From Bacteroidales bacterium UBA4866 (GTDB taxonomy: Bacteria > Bacteroidota > Bacteroidia > Bacteroidales > P3): 16,224 nt of DNA. Each line of letters opens with the position of its first letter. Position 1 is the stretch's first letter. The stretch is from assembly GCA_002399565.1 (NCBI GenBank), contig DHDW01000031.1, positions 419-16,642 of the forward strand, in the 5' to 3' direction. The notes beneath the pieces were generated by a model, which searched no databases, was not told the DNA's origin, and saw only the letters and a list, made by a program, of their open reading frames with translations. This document shows, piece by piece, positions 7,978 through 15,759 of the stretch. The position numbers and the translations under genes are program-made.

Positions 7978-8826
7978 ATGTCATTATTTGATTTTCTTAA
8001 GAGTAGAGTTTTTTTAAAGAATTTAGGCTTAATTGCAGCTGTTTTCTTCGGAATACTTCTTATTGTTTTTGTTTCTTTGAACTTCTACACTCGTCATGGT
8101 TCAGAATATGTTATGCCTGAAATTGAGGGTAGTCTAATGGAAGAGATAGAAGAGATGGAGGAAATGGATAATTTTGAAGTAATTGTTCTTGACTCAATCT
8201 ACACTCCAGGAGAGCATGCAGGAAAGATAATTTCTCAAGACCCCAAAGCAGGTTCAAAAATAAAGAAAGGAAGAAAGATATATGTGGTTGTAACATCATC
8301 AATAGGAGAAACTATACCAATGCCTAACTGCAAGGATCAAAGTGTTCGTTCTGCAGTTAATCAACTTACAAATGCAGGGCTTAGGGTTGGGAAATTTATT
8401 TTCAATATTGGGGATTTTAATAGTGTTGTAGTTGGTCAAAGATATAAAGGAAATCCAATTGAAGAAGGAAGTCAAATACAAAGAGGAGAGGAGATAGATT
8501 TGGTTGTTGAAATGAATCAGGAGAAATATTCAACCACCATGCCAAACATAATTGGACTAACCGAACCTGAGGCTGAAAAGAAACTCTGGGAGGCAGCATT
8601 AAATGTTGGAAAGAAGACTTTTGAAGGGAAAAAAGACATTGTTCATTCTCGAGTAGTTTCTTTCTCTCCAAACAGCAGCAGTGTTTCAAAAGGAACAACA
8701 GTTAGTATTGAGTTTATGAATGACACAAAACCAAACTACAACGACAAGGTTAAGAGATTCAAAATGTCAGAGCCTATTGTTGAAGACACCATAAATCAAA
8801 TAATCGAAATTAATGATGAGTTTTAA
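7978..8826 (+). CDS. Membrane-anchored PASTA-domain protein
   Basis: A 282-residue protein. Residues 1-14 are cytoplasmic, 15-36 form one hydrophobic membrane anchor, and the rest is predicted periplasmic. Three PASTA domains follow: about 42-107 (VMPEIEGSL to KGRKIYVVVTS), 111-179 (IPMPNCKDQSVRSA to RGEEIDLVVEM) and 187-247 (MPNIIGLTEPEAEK to KGTTVSIEFM). Each ends in the typical 'VSKGT-V-I-F' strand pattern. There is no kinase or transpeptidase domain, unlike Firmicutes PknB or PBP2x proteins. A 35-residue charged tail completes it. PASTA domains are known to bind muropeptides or mediate protein contacts, so an envelope role is likely but unproven. It overlaps the start of the following T9SS gene by 14 bp. 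In Bacteroidota, PASTA genes of this kind commonly lie next to rluD. Confidence 0.92.
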   Translation: MSLFDFLKSRVFLKNLGLIAAVFFGILLIVFVSLNFYTRHGSEYVMPEIEGSLMEEIEEMEEMDNFEVIVLDSIYTPGEHAGKIISQDPKAGSKIKKGRKIYVVVTSSIGETIPMPNCKDQSVRSAVNQLTNAGLRVGKFIFNIGDFNSVVVGQRYKGNPIEEGSQIQRGEEIDLVVEMNQEKYSTTMPNIIGLTEPEAEKKLWEAALNVGKKTFEGKKDIVHSRVVSFSPNSSSVSKGTTVSIEFMNDTKPNYNDKVKRFKMSEPIVEDTINQIIEINDEF

Positions 8827-10744
8827 AAAATGGATTATTCTTAGTGTCCTTACAGTTATTCCTTTTCTTGCAAATAGTCAATTCCGATTGACTGAAGCAG
8901 GGAAACAAAAAGGAGTAAATGAAAAGAATATAACTAAGAATATCAGTAGTATTGTTCTTCCTTTTATTGAAGACTTCTCTAACTATAGGGATATACCTAA
9001 TCCTAATTTATGGGAGAACTCAGGAGCATGGGTAAATTTCGATTATCCTGTTTTTCCTCCAACAGTTGGAGTAGTTACTTTTGATGCTCTTGATTCACAA
9101 GGGCAACTTTACCAAGGAGCTAACACAACAGGTTTTCCTGCAGACACTCTCACTTCATGCAAAATTCGTTTAGATTCCATCTTACTTCCCACGCCAACCA
9201 AACTAACTCCTCAAGATAGCATTTATCTTAGCTTCTATGTTCAGCCAGGAGGAGGTATTGGAGACATTTGGGATAATATCGGAGCAACACCAGCTAAGAA
9301 AGATTCTTTGGTACTTCAATTCTATAGTATAAGTCAAAACACTTGGCATAATGTTTGGAAAACAGAAGGACTTAGAGTTGACAGTATTTTTACAAAAGAC
9401 AGCACATATTGGCTATTTATAAATATTCCAATTGTAGATACAATATATTTTAACTCAGAGTTTCGATTCCGTTTTCTCAATTTTGCATCCTTATCCAATA
9501 ATCCATCTTATGCCTATGTTGATAATTGCGATCATTGGCACTTGGATTATATATATTTGAATAAAGACAGAAGATATGATGATAGAGCCATTAGAGATAT
9601 AGCTTTTGTTAATCCTGCTCGTTCTCTTTTGAAAGAATATCAGGCTATGCCAGCTCTTCAGTTTAGTGAAGAAGATATGGGTGATAGCCTTAGTATTAAA
9701 ATTATTAATCTTTCAGATATTGCTCTGAGTTCGCAATACAACTACTATGTTTTCAATAGTTTTGGTGCAGAGGTGGCCTCTTATAATGGTGGTTTTGAAA
9801 ACATTTATCCTTACATTCAAACCAAAAACTTCCAAACCTCACCCAATCATGCTAATCCTCCAATCAATTTCTCCTACTCTTTAAACCCAAATCAATGGGA
9901 AACTTTTGATGTAATTCATATTGTTAAGGAAGGAGTTGGGCAAGATAGCAGAACTTCAAATGACACAATTAGTTTCAAGCAAGTCTTTGAAAACTATTTT
10001 GCTTACGACGATGCAAGTGCAGAAAATGGATTTGGAATAGAACCAATTACAGTTTCAAACTTAGCTCTTGGCTTTAATCTTAGGGTTCAAGATACTCTAA
10101 CAGCAGTGGATATTTACTTCAATTCCACTTATCAGGATGCCAATCAAAAACCATTCTACCTATGTGTTTGGAATAGTTTGGGAGGCAAACCTAATGACAG
10201 CATATATCGTTCCCACACCTACCTTACTCCAACAACAGAAGGATTAAACCAATATACTCGCTACTATTTAGACTCACCATTAGTTATTCCTGAAGGCGAA
10301 TTCTTTGTTTCACTTCAAACAAAATATAGTGATTATCTAAACTTAGGTTTTGACAGAAACACCGATTGCTCATCTAAAATGTTTGGAAATTGGTCAAACT
10401 CATGGGAACCTAACACTCTTTTCAAAGGCTCTTTAATGATACGCCCATATTTTGGATACAAAGCATTAATAGGGTTTGAAGAAGTGGAAAAGGAAGAACT
10501 AAACTTCTCATTATATCCTAACCCAACCAATTCCACAATCAATTTAAAAATTAATAATAGCAATAACTTCCACAACACTAACTATAAAATAAGAATAATA
10601 AATATGTTGGGTAAAGAGGTTTATTCTTCAGCTTTCAAGACTCAAATAGATGTTTCCGCCCTTTCAAATGGAGTTTACATCCTTTACATAATAGACACTA
10701 AAACCCATCAAACCAAACAAGAGAAACTAATAATACAAAAATGA
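8813..10744 (+). CDS. T9SS type A sorting-domain surface protein
   Basis: A 643-residue secreted protein. Residues 1-22 are a signal peptide, cut near ANS/Q. Residues 48-100 carry FIEDFSNY, then VNFDYP, then PPTVGVVTFDALDSQGQLY, an opening I associate with Bacteroidota surface proteins. The middle (about 110-250 and 390-550) looks beta-rich and jelly-roll-like; no catalytic motif is seen. Residues about 563-643 form the type A (Por secretion) domain: LNFSLYPNPTNSTINL, then RIINMLGKEVY, then VSALSNGVYILYI and a basic end (QEKLIIQK). The start overlaps the PASTA gene by 14 bp (ATG at 8813, or 11 bp from the second ATG at 8816). The TGA overlaps the rluD ATG within ATGA at 10741-10744. This packing shows it is a true operon member. 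Family confident, ligand unknown. Confidence 0.92.
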   Translation: MMSFKKWIILSVLTVIPFLANSQFRLTEAGKQKGVNEKNITKNISSIVLPFIEDFSNYRDIPNPNLWENSGAWVNFDYPVFPPTVGVVTFDALDSQGQLYQGANTTGFPADTLTSCKIRLDSILLPTPTKLTPQDSIYLSFYVQPGGGIGDIWDNIGATPAKKDSLVLQFYSISQNTWHNVWKTEGLRVDSIFTKDSTYWLFINIPIVDTIYFNSEFRFRFLNFASLSNNPSYAYVDNCDHWHLDYIYLNKDRRYDDRAIRDIAFVNPARSLLKEYQAMPALQFSEEDMGDSLSIKIINLSDIALSSQYNYYVFNSFGAEVASYNGGFENIYPYIQTKNFQTSPNHANPPINFSYSLNPNQWETFDVIHIVKEGVGQDSRTSNDTISFKQVFENYFAYDDASAENGFGIEPITVSNLALGFNLRVQDTLTAVDIYFNSTYQDANQKPFYLCVWNSLGGKPNDSIYRSHTYLTPTTEGLNQYTRYYLDSPLVIPEGEFFVSLQTKYSDYLNLGFDRNTDCSSKMFGNWSNSWEPNTLFKGSLMIRPYFGYKALIGFEEVEKEELNFSLYPNPTNSTINLKINNSNNFHNTNYKIRIINMLGKEVYSSAFKTQIDVSALSNGVYILYIIDTKTHQTKQEKLIIQK

Positions 10745-11841
10745 TAGAAGAGACCTTAGAGCCGCAAGAAGATGAAAACGAATTATTTGAGAACTATCGA
10801 ATAGAAGTTGATAAGGGGCAAAGCCTTTTGAGAATTGATAAATTTTTAATGGATAGGCTCGAACAAACCTCAAGAAATAAGATTCAACAAGCTGCAAAAG
10901 CAGATTGCATAAGAGTAAACGAAAAGCCCGTTAAGCCCAACTACAAAGTAAAGCCAGGAGATATTGTTCAGATATTTTTACCAACTGCACCAAGAGAAAT
11001 TGAAATCATTGCTCAAGATATTCCATTAGACATAGTCTACGAAGATGAAGATTTAATAGTTGTAAACAAACAACCCGAAATGGTAGTTCATCCAGGCTAT
11101 GGCAATTACACAGGAACACTTCTCAACGCCCTAACCTTCCATTTCCAAGACCAAAAAGACAAGGAAGGTAACCCTGTTAGACCATTAATGGTGCATAGAA
11201 TTGACAAAAACACCACAGGACTACTACTAATTGCAAAGAACGAAGTGGCTCAAACCATATTAGCAAAGCAATTCTACGACCATTCAGTACAAAGAACCTA
11301 TACAGCCTTAGTTTGGGGAGACTTTGACAAAATGGAAGGAACAATTGAAGGAAATATTGGACGCTCGCTCAAAGACAGGAGGGTAATGCAGGTATTTCCA
11401 GAGGGAGATTATGGCAAATCAGCAATAACACACTGGAAGGTATTGTTCCGTTTTGGCTACATAACCCTAATTCAATGCAGGTTGGAAACGGGAAGAACAC
11501 ACCAAATTAGAGCCCATATGAAATACATAGGACATCCACTCTTCAACGATGAAACCTATGGAGGCGACCAAATAATTAAAGGAACCACCTATTCCAAATA
11601 CAAACAATTCGTGCAAAACTGTTTCAAACTCCTACCTCGACAAGCCCTTCACGCAACCACACTTGGCTTCATTCATCCAACCACAAAAGAAAATATATAC
11701 TTTGAAAGTCAACTTCCAGAGGATATGATAATGGTAAAAGAAAAATGGGAACACTACATAAACTACAATCGCCCACAGGAAGATAACACAGACATAGAAA
11801 CCATCAACCAATCCAAACACGAAGTTTCTAACCTAAGGTAA
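10741..11841 (+). CDS. rluD: RluD-type 23S rRNA pseudouridine synthase (RluA family)
   Basis: A 366-residue pseudouridine synthase. RluD of E. coli isomerises uridines 1911, 1915 and 1917 in helix 69 of 23S rRNA; the exact target here is inferred. An S4 RNA-binding domain spans about 28-80 (LRIDKFLMDRL, then IRVNEKPVKPNYKVKPGD). The catalytic domain spans about 93-320, with DIVYEDEDLIVVNKQPEMVVHPG, the catalytic motif HRIDKNTTGLLL with Asp155, and the later GRTHQIRAHM and GHPLFNDETYGG motifs. The C-terminal ~26 residues after KWEHYINY are an acidic, low-complexity tail beyond the usual family end. The ATG overlaps the stop of the T9SS gene by 4 bp, implying translational coupling. The other RluA-type families (RluA, RluC) are less likely given the S4 domain and the PASTA neighbourhood. 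Confidence 0.93.
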   Translation: MIEETLEPQEDENELFENYRIEVDKGQSLLRIDKFLMDRLEQTSRNKIQQAAKADCIRVNEKPVKPNYKVKPGDIVQIFLPTAPREIEIIAQDIPLDIVYEDEDLIVVNKQPEMVVHPGYGNYTGTLLNALTFHFQDQKDKEGNPVRPLMVHRIDKNTTGLLLIAKNEVAQTILAKQFYDHSVQRTYTALVWGDFDKMEGTIEGNIGRSLKDRRVMQVFPEGDYGKSAITHWKVLFRFGYITLIQCRLETGRTHQIRAHMKYIGHPLFNDETYGGDQIIKGTTYSKYKQFVQNCFKLLPRQALHATTLGFIHPTTKENIYFESQLPEDMIMVKEKWEHYINYNRPQEDNTDIETINQSKHEVSNLR

Positions 11842-12113
11842 AGAAGAGGCTTATAGTCCTTATCTTCAATACATAATCACCATATCGGCGTTTTGCTAAA
11901 TCGATATCGGCGTTTTGCACTCTACGATACGCCCGTTTTGCATAGTGTGAAACGCCCATATCGCATAGTGCGAAACGGGCATAATGCATAGTACGAAACT
12001 GGCGTATCGCATAGTACGAAACGGGCGTATCGCAAATTGCATATCGCCCATACCATGTTGTCATATCGCCGATATGAATATAAGATATTGAAGTTATGTT
12101 ACTTGTGAAGTTT
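11842..12113. other. 272-bp convergent intergenic region dominated by a tandem array
   Basis: It separates the 3' ends of rluD (+) and the 1189-residue T9SS gene (-). About 196 bp are the 23-bp-period array described separately. The left flank (11842-11880) offers only a weak GAAGA/TCTTC pairing with no T-run; the right flank (12077-12113) is A/T-rich without a clear stem-loop. No classical intrinsic terminator is seen for either gene, so the array itself is the only strong secondary structure available to end both transcripts. Confidence 0.7.
11881..12076. repeat. 23-bp-period palindromic-word array with CATAGTR linkers and overall dyad
   Basis: Nine near-palindromic words of 15-16 bp start at 11881, 11902, 11925, 11948, 11971, 11994, 12017, 12040 and 12062. 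Typical words are CGAAACGGGCGTATCG (12017) and CGATACGCCCGTTTTG (11925); the general form is CGAWACGSSCGTWTCG. Linkers are CATAGTG (11941, 11964), CATAGTA (11987, 12010) and degenerate forms CACTCTA (11918), CAAATTG (12033) and ATGTTGT (12055). The last word, CATATCGCCGATATG, is palindromic around one base. The array is symmetric about 11978.5: words 1/9 are complementary at 13 of 15 positions, 2/8 at 11 of 16, 3/7 at 15 of 16 (14 contiguous, the odd one G-T), 4/6 at 11 of 16. It is clearly richer in G/C and CpG than its surroundings. Confidence 0.85.
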
Positions 12114-15100
12114 TTATCTAAGCACTTCAATTGCTCCCATTAGGTCAATGGTTTTGTCGTGTCTTTTGCCCAAAAAGCGGTAGAAATAGGTGCCTGTTGG
12201 GGAATTGGTTTGAGAAGGAGACCAAAGGTCTTCCTCTTTGGATATGTTTTTGAAACGGTAAATAAGCTTTCCTTGACGGTTGTAAACGAAGAGTTCATTG
12301 TCAGGAAAAGCCTTTTGCTCAATTAGATTATGAATATTAAATACATCATTAATCCCATCTCCATTTGGAGTAACAACGTTAGGGAAGAGTATCCTATCAA
12401 CTTGCAAGTCGAGGTTTAAGACGCTATCGCAACCATTTATTGTCTGATAAGCATGGGTATAAAATCCTGTGGTGCGTTCATTAAAGCCGTTTTCTTTATA
12501 CACGTTTCCATAGTAAATGTCTGCGTAAATGGTGTCGTTGAAGGTTTGGTTTACAACCAAATGCAATACGTAAATGCTGTCGCATCCATATATATTATTG
12601 TAATTTACCTGATATGTTCCGCTTGAATCCACAGCCAATCCTTGAAAAAGGAATTCATCATTATCGCAGATTACGGCAAAAGAAGTGTCGTAGAAGGTAG
12701 GGTTGATTGTGAGGTTAAGAACTATATTGGAGTCGCATCCATAAGTGGAAATTAAGTTGAGGTTATAGGTGCCAGACTCCGTAATGATGGTTCCTTGAGC
12801 ATCGTAAACATAATTGTCGCAAACCGTATCGAAAACAATAAGTCCGTTGTAGTGAGGATGTACTCTAACCATTTTGGAAGCATAGTTTAAGCATCCTGCT
12901 GAGTCAATAACCTTAACAATATAAAGAGAATCTATTGTTGGAGTAAATGAAATGCTTTGAGTAGTGTCGGAGGAGTTCCACTGATAGTTGCCTTGCATTG
13001 TTGCCGTTAGGGTTGTGGATTCTCCTTCACATAGAGATGAATCTCCAACAATGGTTAAAACTCCATTGGGACTAACTAACCTTAAAAGAACTTCCATTGT
13101 GTCGGTACATTGAAAATCGGATAGTCCAGCAACAAGTTTAATTATATGCTCACCAGAAGAATAATATATCTTTGTTGGGTTATCAATATACTGAATTTCT
13201 CCATCATCAAATATCCATTTAATATTTTCACACCCTGCTCCAGAAGGCAATGGGTCAATTCCATTGGCGGATAGTTTGCTTTGATTGAAGAACTTAACCT
13301 CATAGTAACAATCCTTCGGCTCTATTTGATAAGTAAAGTCAGCTAAAGGGAATCGCTTTCCTCCATAGGCATCAATTCTAAACTTGCATATAGGGTTTTC
13401 AATGGAAGATACAATACAATAGTAATTTTGTGAGGAGTCAGTAACTATCTGCAATATCCTATCTGTTGAAAGAACTTGTGAAGGATTTGCAGAAGAATAC
13501 CATTGATAGCGAAAACCTTCAGGAGCACTAAAGACATTTGTTTGGGTTTCTCCGCAAGATGAGGTTGCAATATTTTTTCTGGAGCAGTTTAGAGTATAGT
13601 AAGCATATCCATAGTGTCCTCCTTCTTTGCAGTCGAAAGTTGTAAGACGCACCTTAATGGTTTGACCATGATATTGCGACAAATCAAAGCCAATCTTTGT
13701 CCAGTCTTTCCAAATAACATTTGAGCCTGCAACAGTATTCCACCCCAAACTTGTGCTGGCAATAAAATTGGCATAGCCACACACTGAGTCAATAATAACA
13801 TTATTTGAATCCAAAATTGCCAGTAAGAACTTAGGTTGTTCCAAAGTAGTGTGATTGGGGTCTTGAAGAACAATTGCATAGTCGAGAATCATTAAATCAT
13901 AATTATTTGTATCAACATTGTAGGCATAGGTTATGCTTTCAGCTTGAGCACCACCTTTCCAGTTTCCAAGTCTAACAGATGCCAATGATCCTTGAGGAAT
14001 TGTTCTTAGAGCATTATTTGTTCTAATATCTCTTTCCGTTGTGTCATAATGAACAGTATGGCGGCTGTTTACGCTTTCATAACCATAATTAATAAGTCCA
14101 GTGAATACATAAGGATATTCATAAGTCCCAAATCTTGCATTAACTGACTCTGAAGAAAGATTAGTAAAATCAAAACAATCGCCCACAGTTTCAATAAGAA
14201 TAAAATTCAAATACTCAGCACAAGTAGGTTCAAAGTTATCGCAATAGGAGTGAATGGTTACTTGAATTTGCCCATTCAAACCTCTTAAATCGAGTTGAAT
14301 GGAGTTGTTGAAAGTAGTATCGTAGTGAATTGTTGGATCGCCTTCAAGCCTCCATTCAACAATCCATCCAGGCGAATTGGGATTGTTTTCCCATTCAATT
14401 ATAACAATTCCATCATCAATACTCAGCAAATGAGCCTGCTCAGATTTAGGACAGGCACAAGTAGTGTGAGCAACTCTACTAATAGGGCAGGCAACAGAAT
14501 CAAGGCAATAGGAATATATTCTAATTTCATAATCAGTATTTGGAGACAAATCATTAAAAGTGGCAATTGTGTCATTTGTAACAATTGTGGATAATTTCGC
14601 TCCTTGATAAAAGAGCTCCACAATCCATTCAATACTATTGTCAGGCTCATTCCATTTAACAGTTATGGAGTCGGAATTAACTATGAACCCAATATTAGAA
14701 GCCGTTGGACAAGGACAAGGAGGACAAATAACAAAACTTATAAGCTTGCAAATGGACGAAAAAGGCACATTATCACAATTCTCATATATATATACTGTGT
14801 AGCATAGGGTGGAGTTTACTCCAGTAAAGATTGTAGAAAGGTCAGTTGTAACAAGAGAATCAATAATGTCTCCATTCAAAGTAAGAACAACAGTCCATTC
14901 AATATTTGGATTGGGAGAAGTCCAGTTTGCATATAAAGTATCACCAGAAATAGTGCCTCCAGCAGTTAGAGGAACAGAACAAATACATTGAGTCCAAAAA
15001 TTTAATGAAGGAGGTCTCCTGCACGAATTTTCCATAGTGTCGCATGGAGTATAAATCTCAACTCCGTATTGAGAACAATGAGTTAAGTCTGAAAGCAAAA

Positions 15101-15683
15101 CGGAATTAGTAGAGCTTGCAATAAGAAAATCCTCTCCAGCAGGAATGCTATAATAGTGTATTAACCAACTATCAGAATTTCCATTCCATGTGAGAGAGGT
15201 AGTACTGTCAGTAAGCACAGTTGGATTTATTGAGCTTGGAATTGGACAAACATTGCAAATGCTAATATTTAATACAAATCCACTTACAGGATTATCAGAA
15301 TCAACAAAGAAATAAACTGTTATAGGACCTGTGGAGGATGTAACATTAACAGTTCCTGATGTTCCTTGATTAATATTTGAAAAAAGAACAGTTGTTGAGG
15401 AAGCATCTCCATCGTAAATTATTAATTTGGTTTTATAGAACTCCTCAAGGTCATAAGTTCCTGAAATCTTAATTTTTGAAGAAGGACTTGTAGGATAAAT
15501 AGTCATCTTTGCATTTACACGAGTTGAATAGTTTCCTGCAATTCCTCCATCATCATAAATAGTTCCAGTATTTGTTGTGTGAGCAACATTGCCACTAACA
15601 GGCATAATATAGGTTTGAGCAAAGACAGATATACTAATGATATTTATCATTAAGAAGAATAAAATATTAATATATCGTTTCAT
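12114..15683 (-). CDS. Large multidomain adhesin-like protein with type B T9SS sorting domain
   Basis: An 1189-residue secreted protein. Residues 1-22 are a signal peptide (FAQ end). Residues 30-143 resemble a CUB domain (TIYDDGGIAGNYS, then KLIIYDGDAS). Four Cys-bounded fibronectin III-like repeats follow at about 146-232, 234-320, 324-408 and 410-498, with recurring SxTVKWNEPDNSIEWIVEL-type strands. Residues 507-700 hold the module shared with the 896-residue protein, ending in GGHYGYAYYTLNC. Then come an Ig-like unit (700-770), a PKD-like unit (780-868, WIFDDGE in place of DFGDG) and another Ig-like unit (about 870-942). Three tandem repeats ending in GCDS lie at 951-1095. The type B T9SS domain is 1096-1189 (PNVVTPNGDGINDVFN, VYNRQGKLIYRF, PTGTYFYRF). 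The architecture suggests adhesion or carbohydrate contact; no catalytic motif is seen. The ATG at 15681-15683 directly precedes the signal peptide. Confidence 0.93.
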   Translation of the reverse strand: MKRYINILFFLMINIISISVFAQTYIMPVSGNVAHTTNTGTIYDDGGIAGNYSTRVNAKMTIYPTSPSSKIKISGTYDLEEFYKTKLIIYDGDASSTTVLFSNINQGTSGTVNVTSSTGPITVYFFVDSDNPVSGFVLNISICNVCPIPSSINPTVLTDSTTSLTWNGNSDSWLIHYYSIPAGEDFLIASSTNSVLLSDLTHCSQYGVEIYTPCDTMENSCRRPPSLNFWTQCICSVPLTAGGTISGDTLYANWTSPNPNIEWTVVLTLNGDIIDSLVTTDLSTIFTGVNSTLCYTVYIYENCDNVPFSSICKLISFVICPPCPCPTASNIGFIVNSDSITVKWNEPDNSIEWIVELFYQGAKLSTIVTNDTIATFNDLSPNTDYEIRIYSYCLDSVACPISRVAHTTCACPKSEQAHLLSIDDGIVIIEWENNPNSPGWIVEWRLEGDPTIHYDTTFNNSIQLDLRGLNGQIQVTIHSYCDNFEPTCAEYLNFILIETVGDCFDFTNLSSESVNARFGTYEYPYVFTGLINYGYESVNSRHTVHYDTTERDIRTNNALRTIPQGSLASVRLGNWKGGAQAESITYAYNVDTNNYDLMILDYAIVLQDPNHTTLEQPKFLLAILDSNNVIIDSVCGYANFIASTSLGWNTVAGSNVIWKDWTKIGFDLSQYHGQTIKVRLTTFDCKEGGHYGYAYYTLNCSRKNIATSSCGETQTNVFSAPEGFRYQWYSSANPSQVLSTDRILQIVTDSSQNYYCIVSSIENPICKFRIDAYGGKRFPLADFTYQIEPKDCYYEVKFFNQSKLSANGIDPLPSGAGCENIKWIFDDGEIQYIDNPTKIYYSSGEHIIKLVAGLSDFQCTDTMEVLLRLVSPNGVLTIVGDSSLCEGESTTLTATMQGNYQWNSSDTTQSISFTPTIDSLYIVKVIDSAGCLNYASKMVRVHPHYNGLIVFDTVCDNYVYDAQGTIITESGTYNLNLISTYGCDSNIVLNLTINPTFYDTSFAVICDNDEFLFQGLAVDSSGTYQVNYNNIYGCDSIYVLHLVVNQTFNDTIYADIYYGNVYKENGFNERTTGFYTHAYQTINGCDSVLNLDLQVDRILFPNVVTPNGDGINDVFNIHNLIEQKAFPDNELFVYNRQGKLIYRFKNISKEEDLWSPSQTNSPTGTYFYRFLGKRHDKTIDLMGAIEVLR

Positions 15684-15688
15684 ACAAA

Positions 15689-15756
15689 CACTTATTTAGT
15701 AAGTGCAAATAAAATTTGCATTTATATTATATATACAACCAAATTATTGTTTTGGT
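15689..15756. repeat. three consecutive short hairpins between pyrF and the T9SS gene
   Basis: CACTTA/TAAGTG (15689-15694 and 15700-15705, 5-nt loop), TGCAAAT/ATTTGCA (15704-15710 and 15714-15720, 3-nt loop) and ACCAAA/TTTGGT (15738-15743 and 15751-15756, 7-nt loop). All three lie in the 76-bp gap between two minus-strand genes. The third is nearest the pyrF stop and could act as a weak terminator, but the following minus-strand sequence is TGTATATA rather than a T-run. The first two sit in the untranslated leader of the T9SS gene and overlap by 2 bp, so they are mutually exclusive at their edges. No full TAnnTTTG promoter is visible here. Confidence 0.45.
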
Positions 15757-15759
15757 AAC

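Noticed and set aside
8417..8698. Minus-strand open frames opposite the PASTA gene
   Set aside because: They are antisense shadows of a well-supported three-PASTA protein and show no family features.
10333..10578. Minus-strand open frame opposite the type A T9SS gene
   Set aside because: Antisense shadow of a conserved sorting-domain region; no recognisable motif or start context.
11881..12076. CRISPR array
   Set aside because: The constant part is only 7 bp, the variable parts are related palindromes rather than unique spacers, and no cas gene is present.
11828..12130. 100-residue minus-strand open frame across the array
   Set aside because: It is made almost entirely of translated repeat units with a 23-bp period, which cannot keep one reading frame; the residues (Y/R/C-rich) match no family and the frame overlaps both neighbouring gene ends.
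14295..14991. Plus-strand open frames opposite the large T9SS gene
   Set aside because: They lie antisense to the fibronectin-like repeats, whose reading frame is continuous and domain-supported.
13605..15045. CATAGTG heptamers inside the 1189-residue gene (near 13608 and 15034)
   Set aside because: They are isolated, without palindromic words or regular spacing, and are explained as chance matches in coding sequence.
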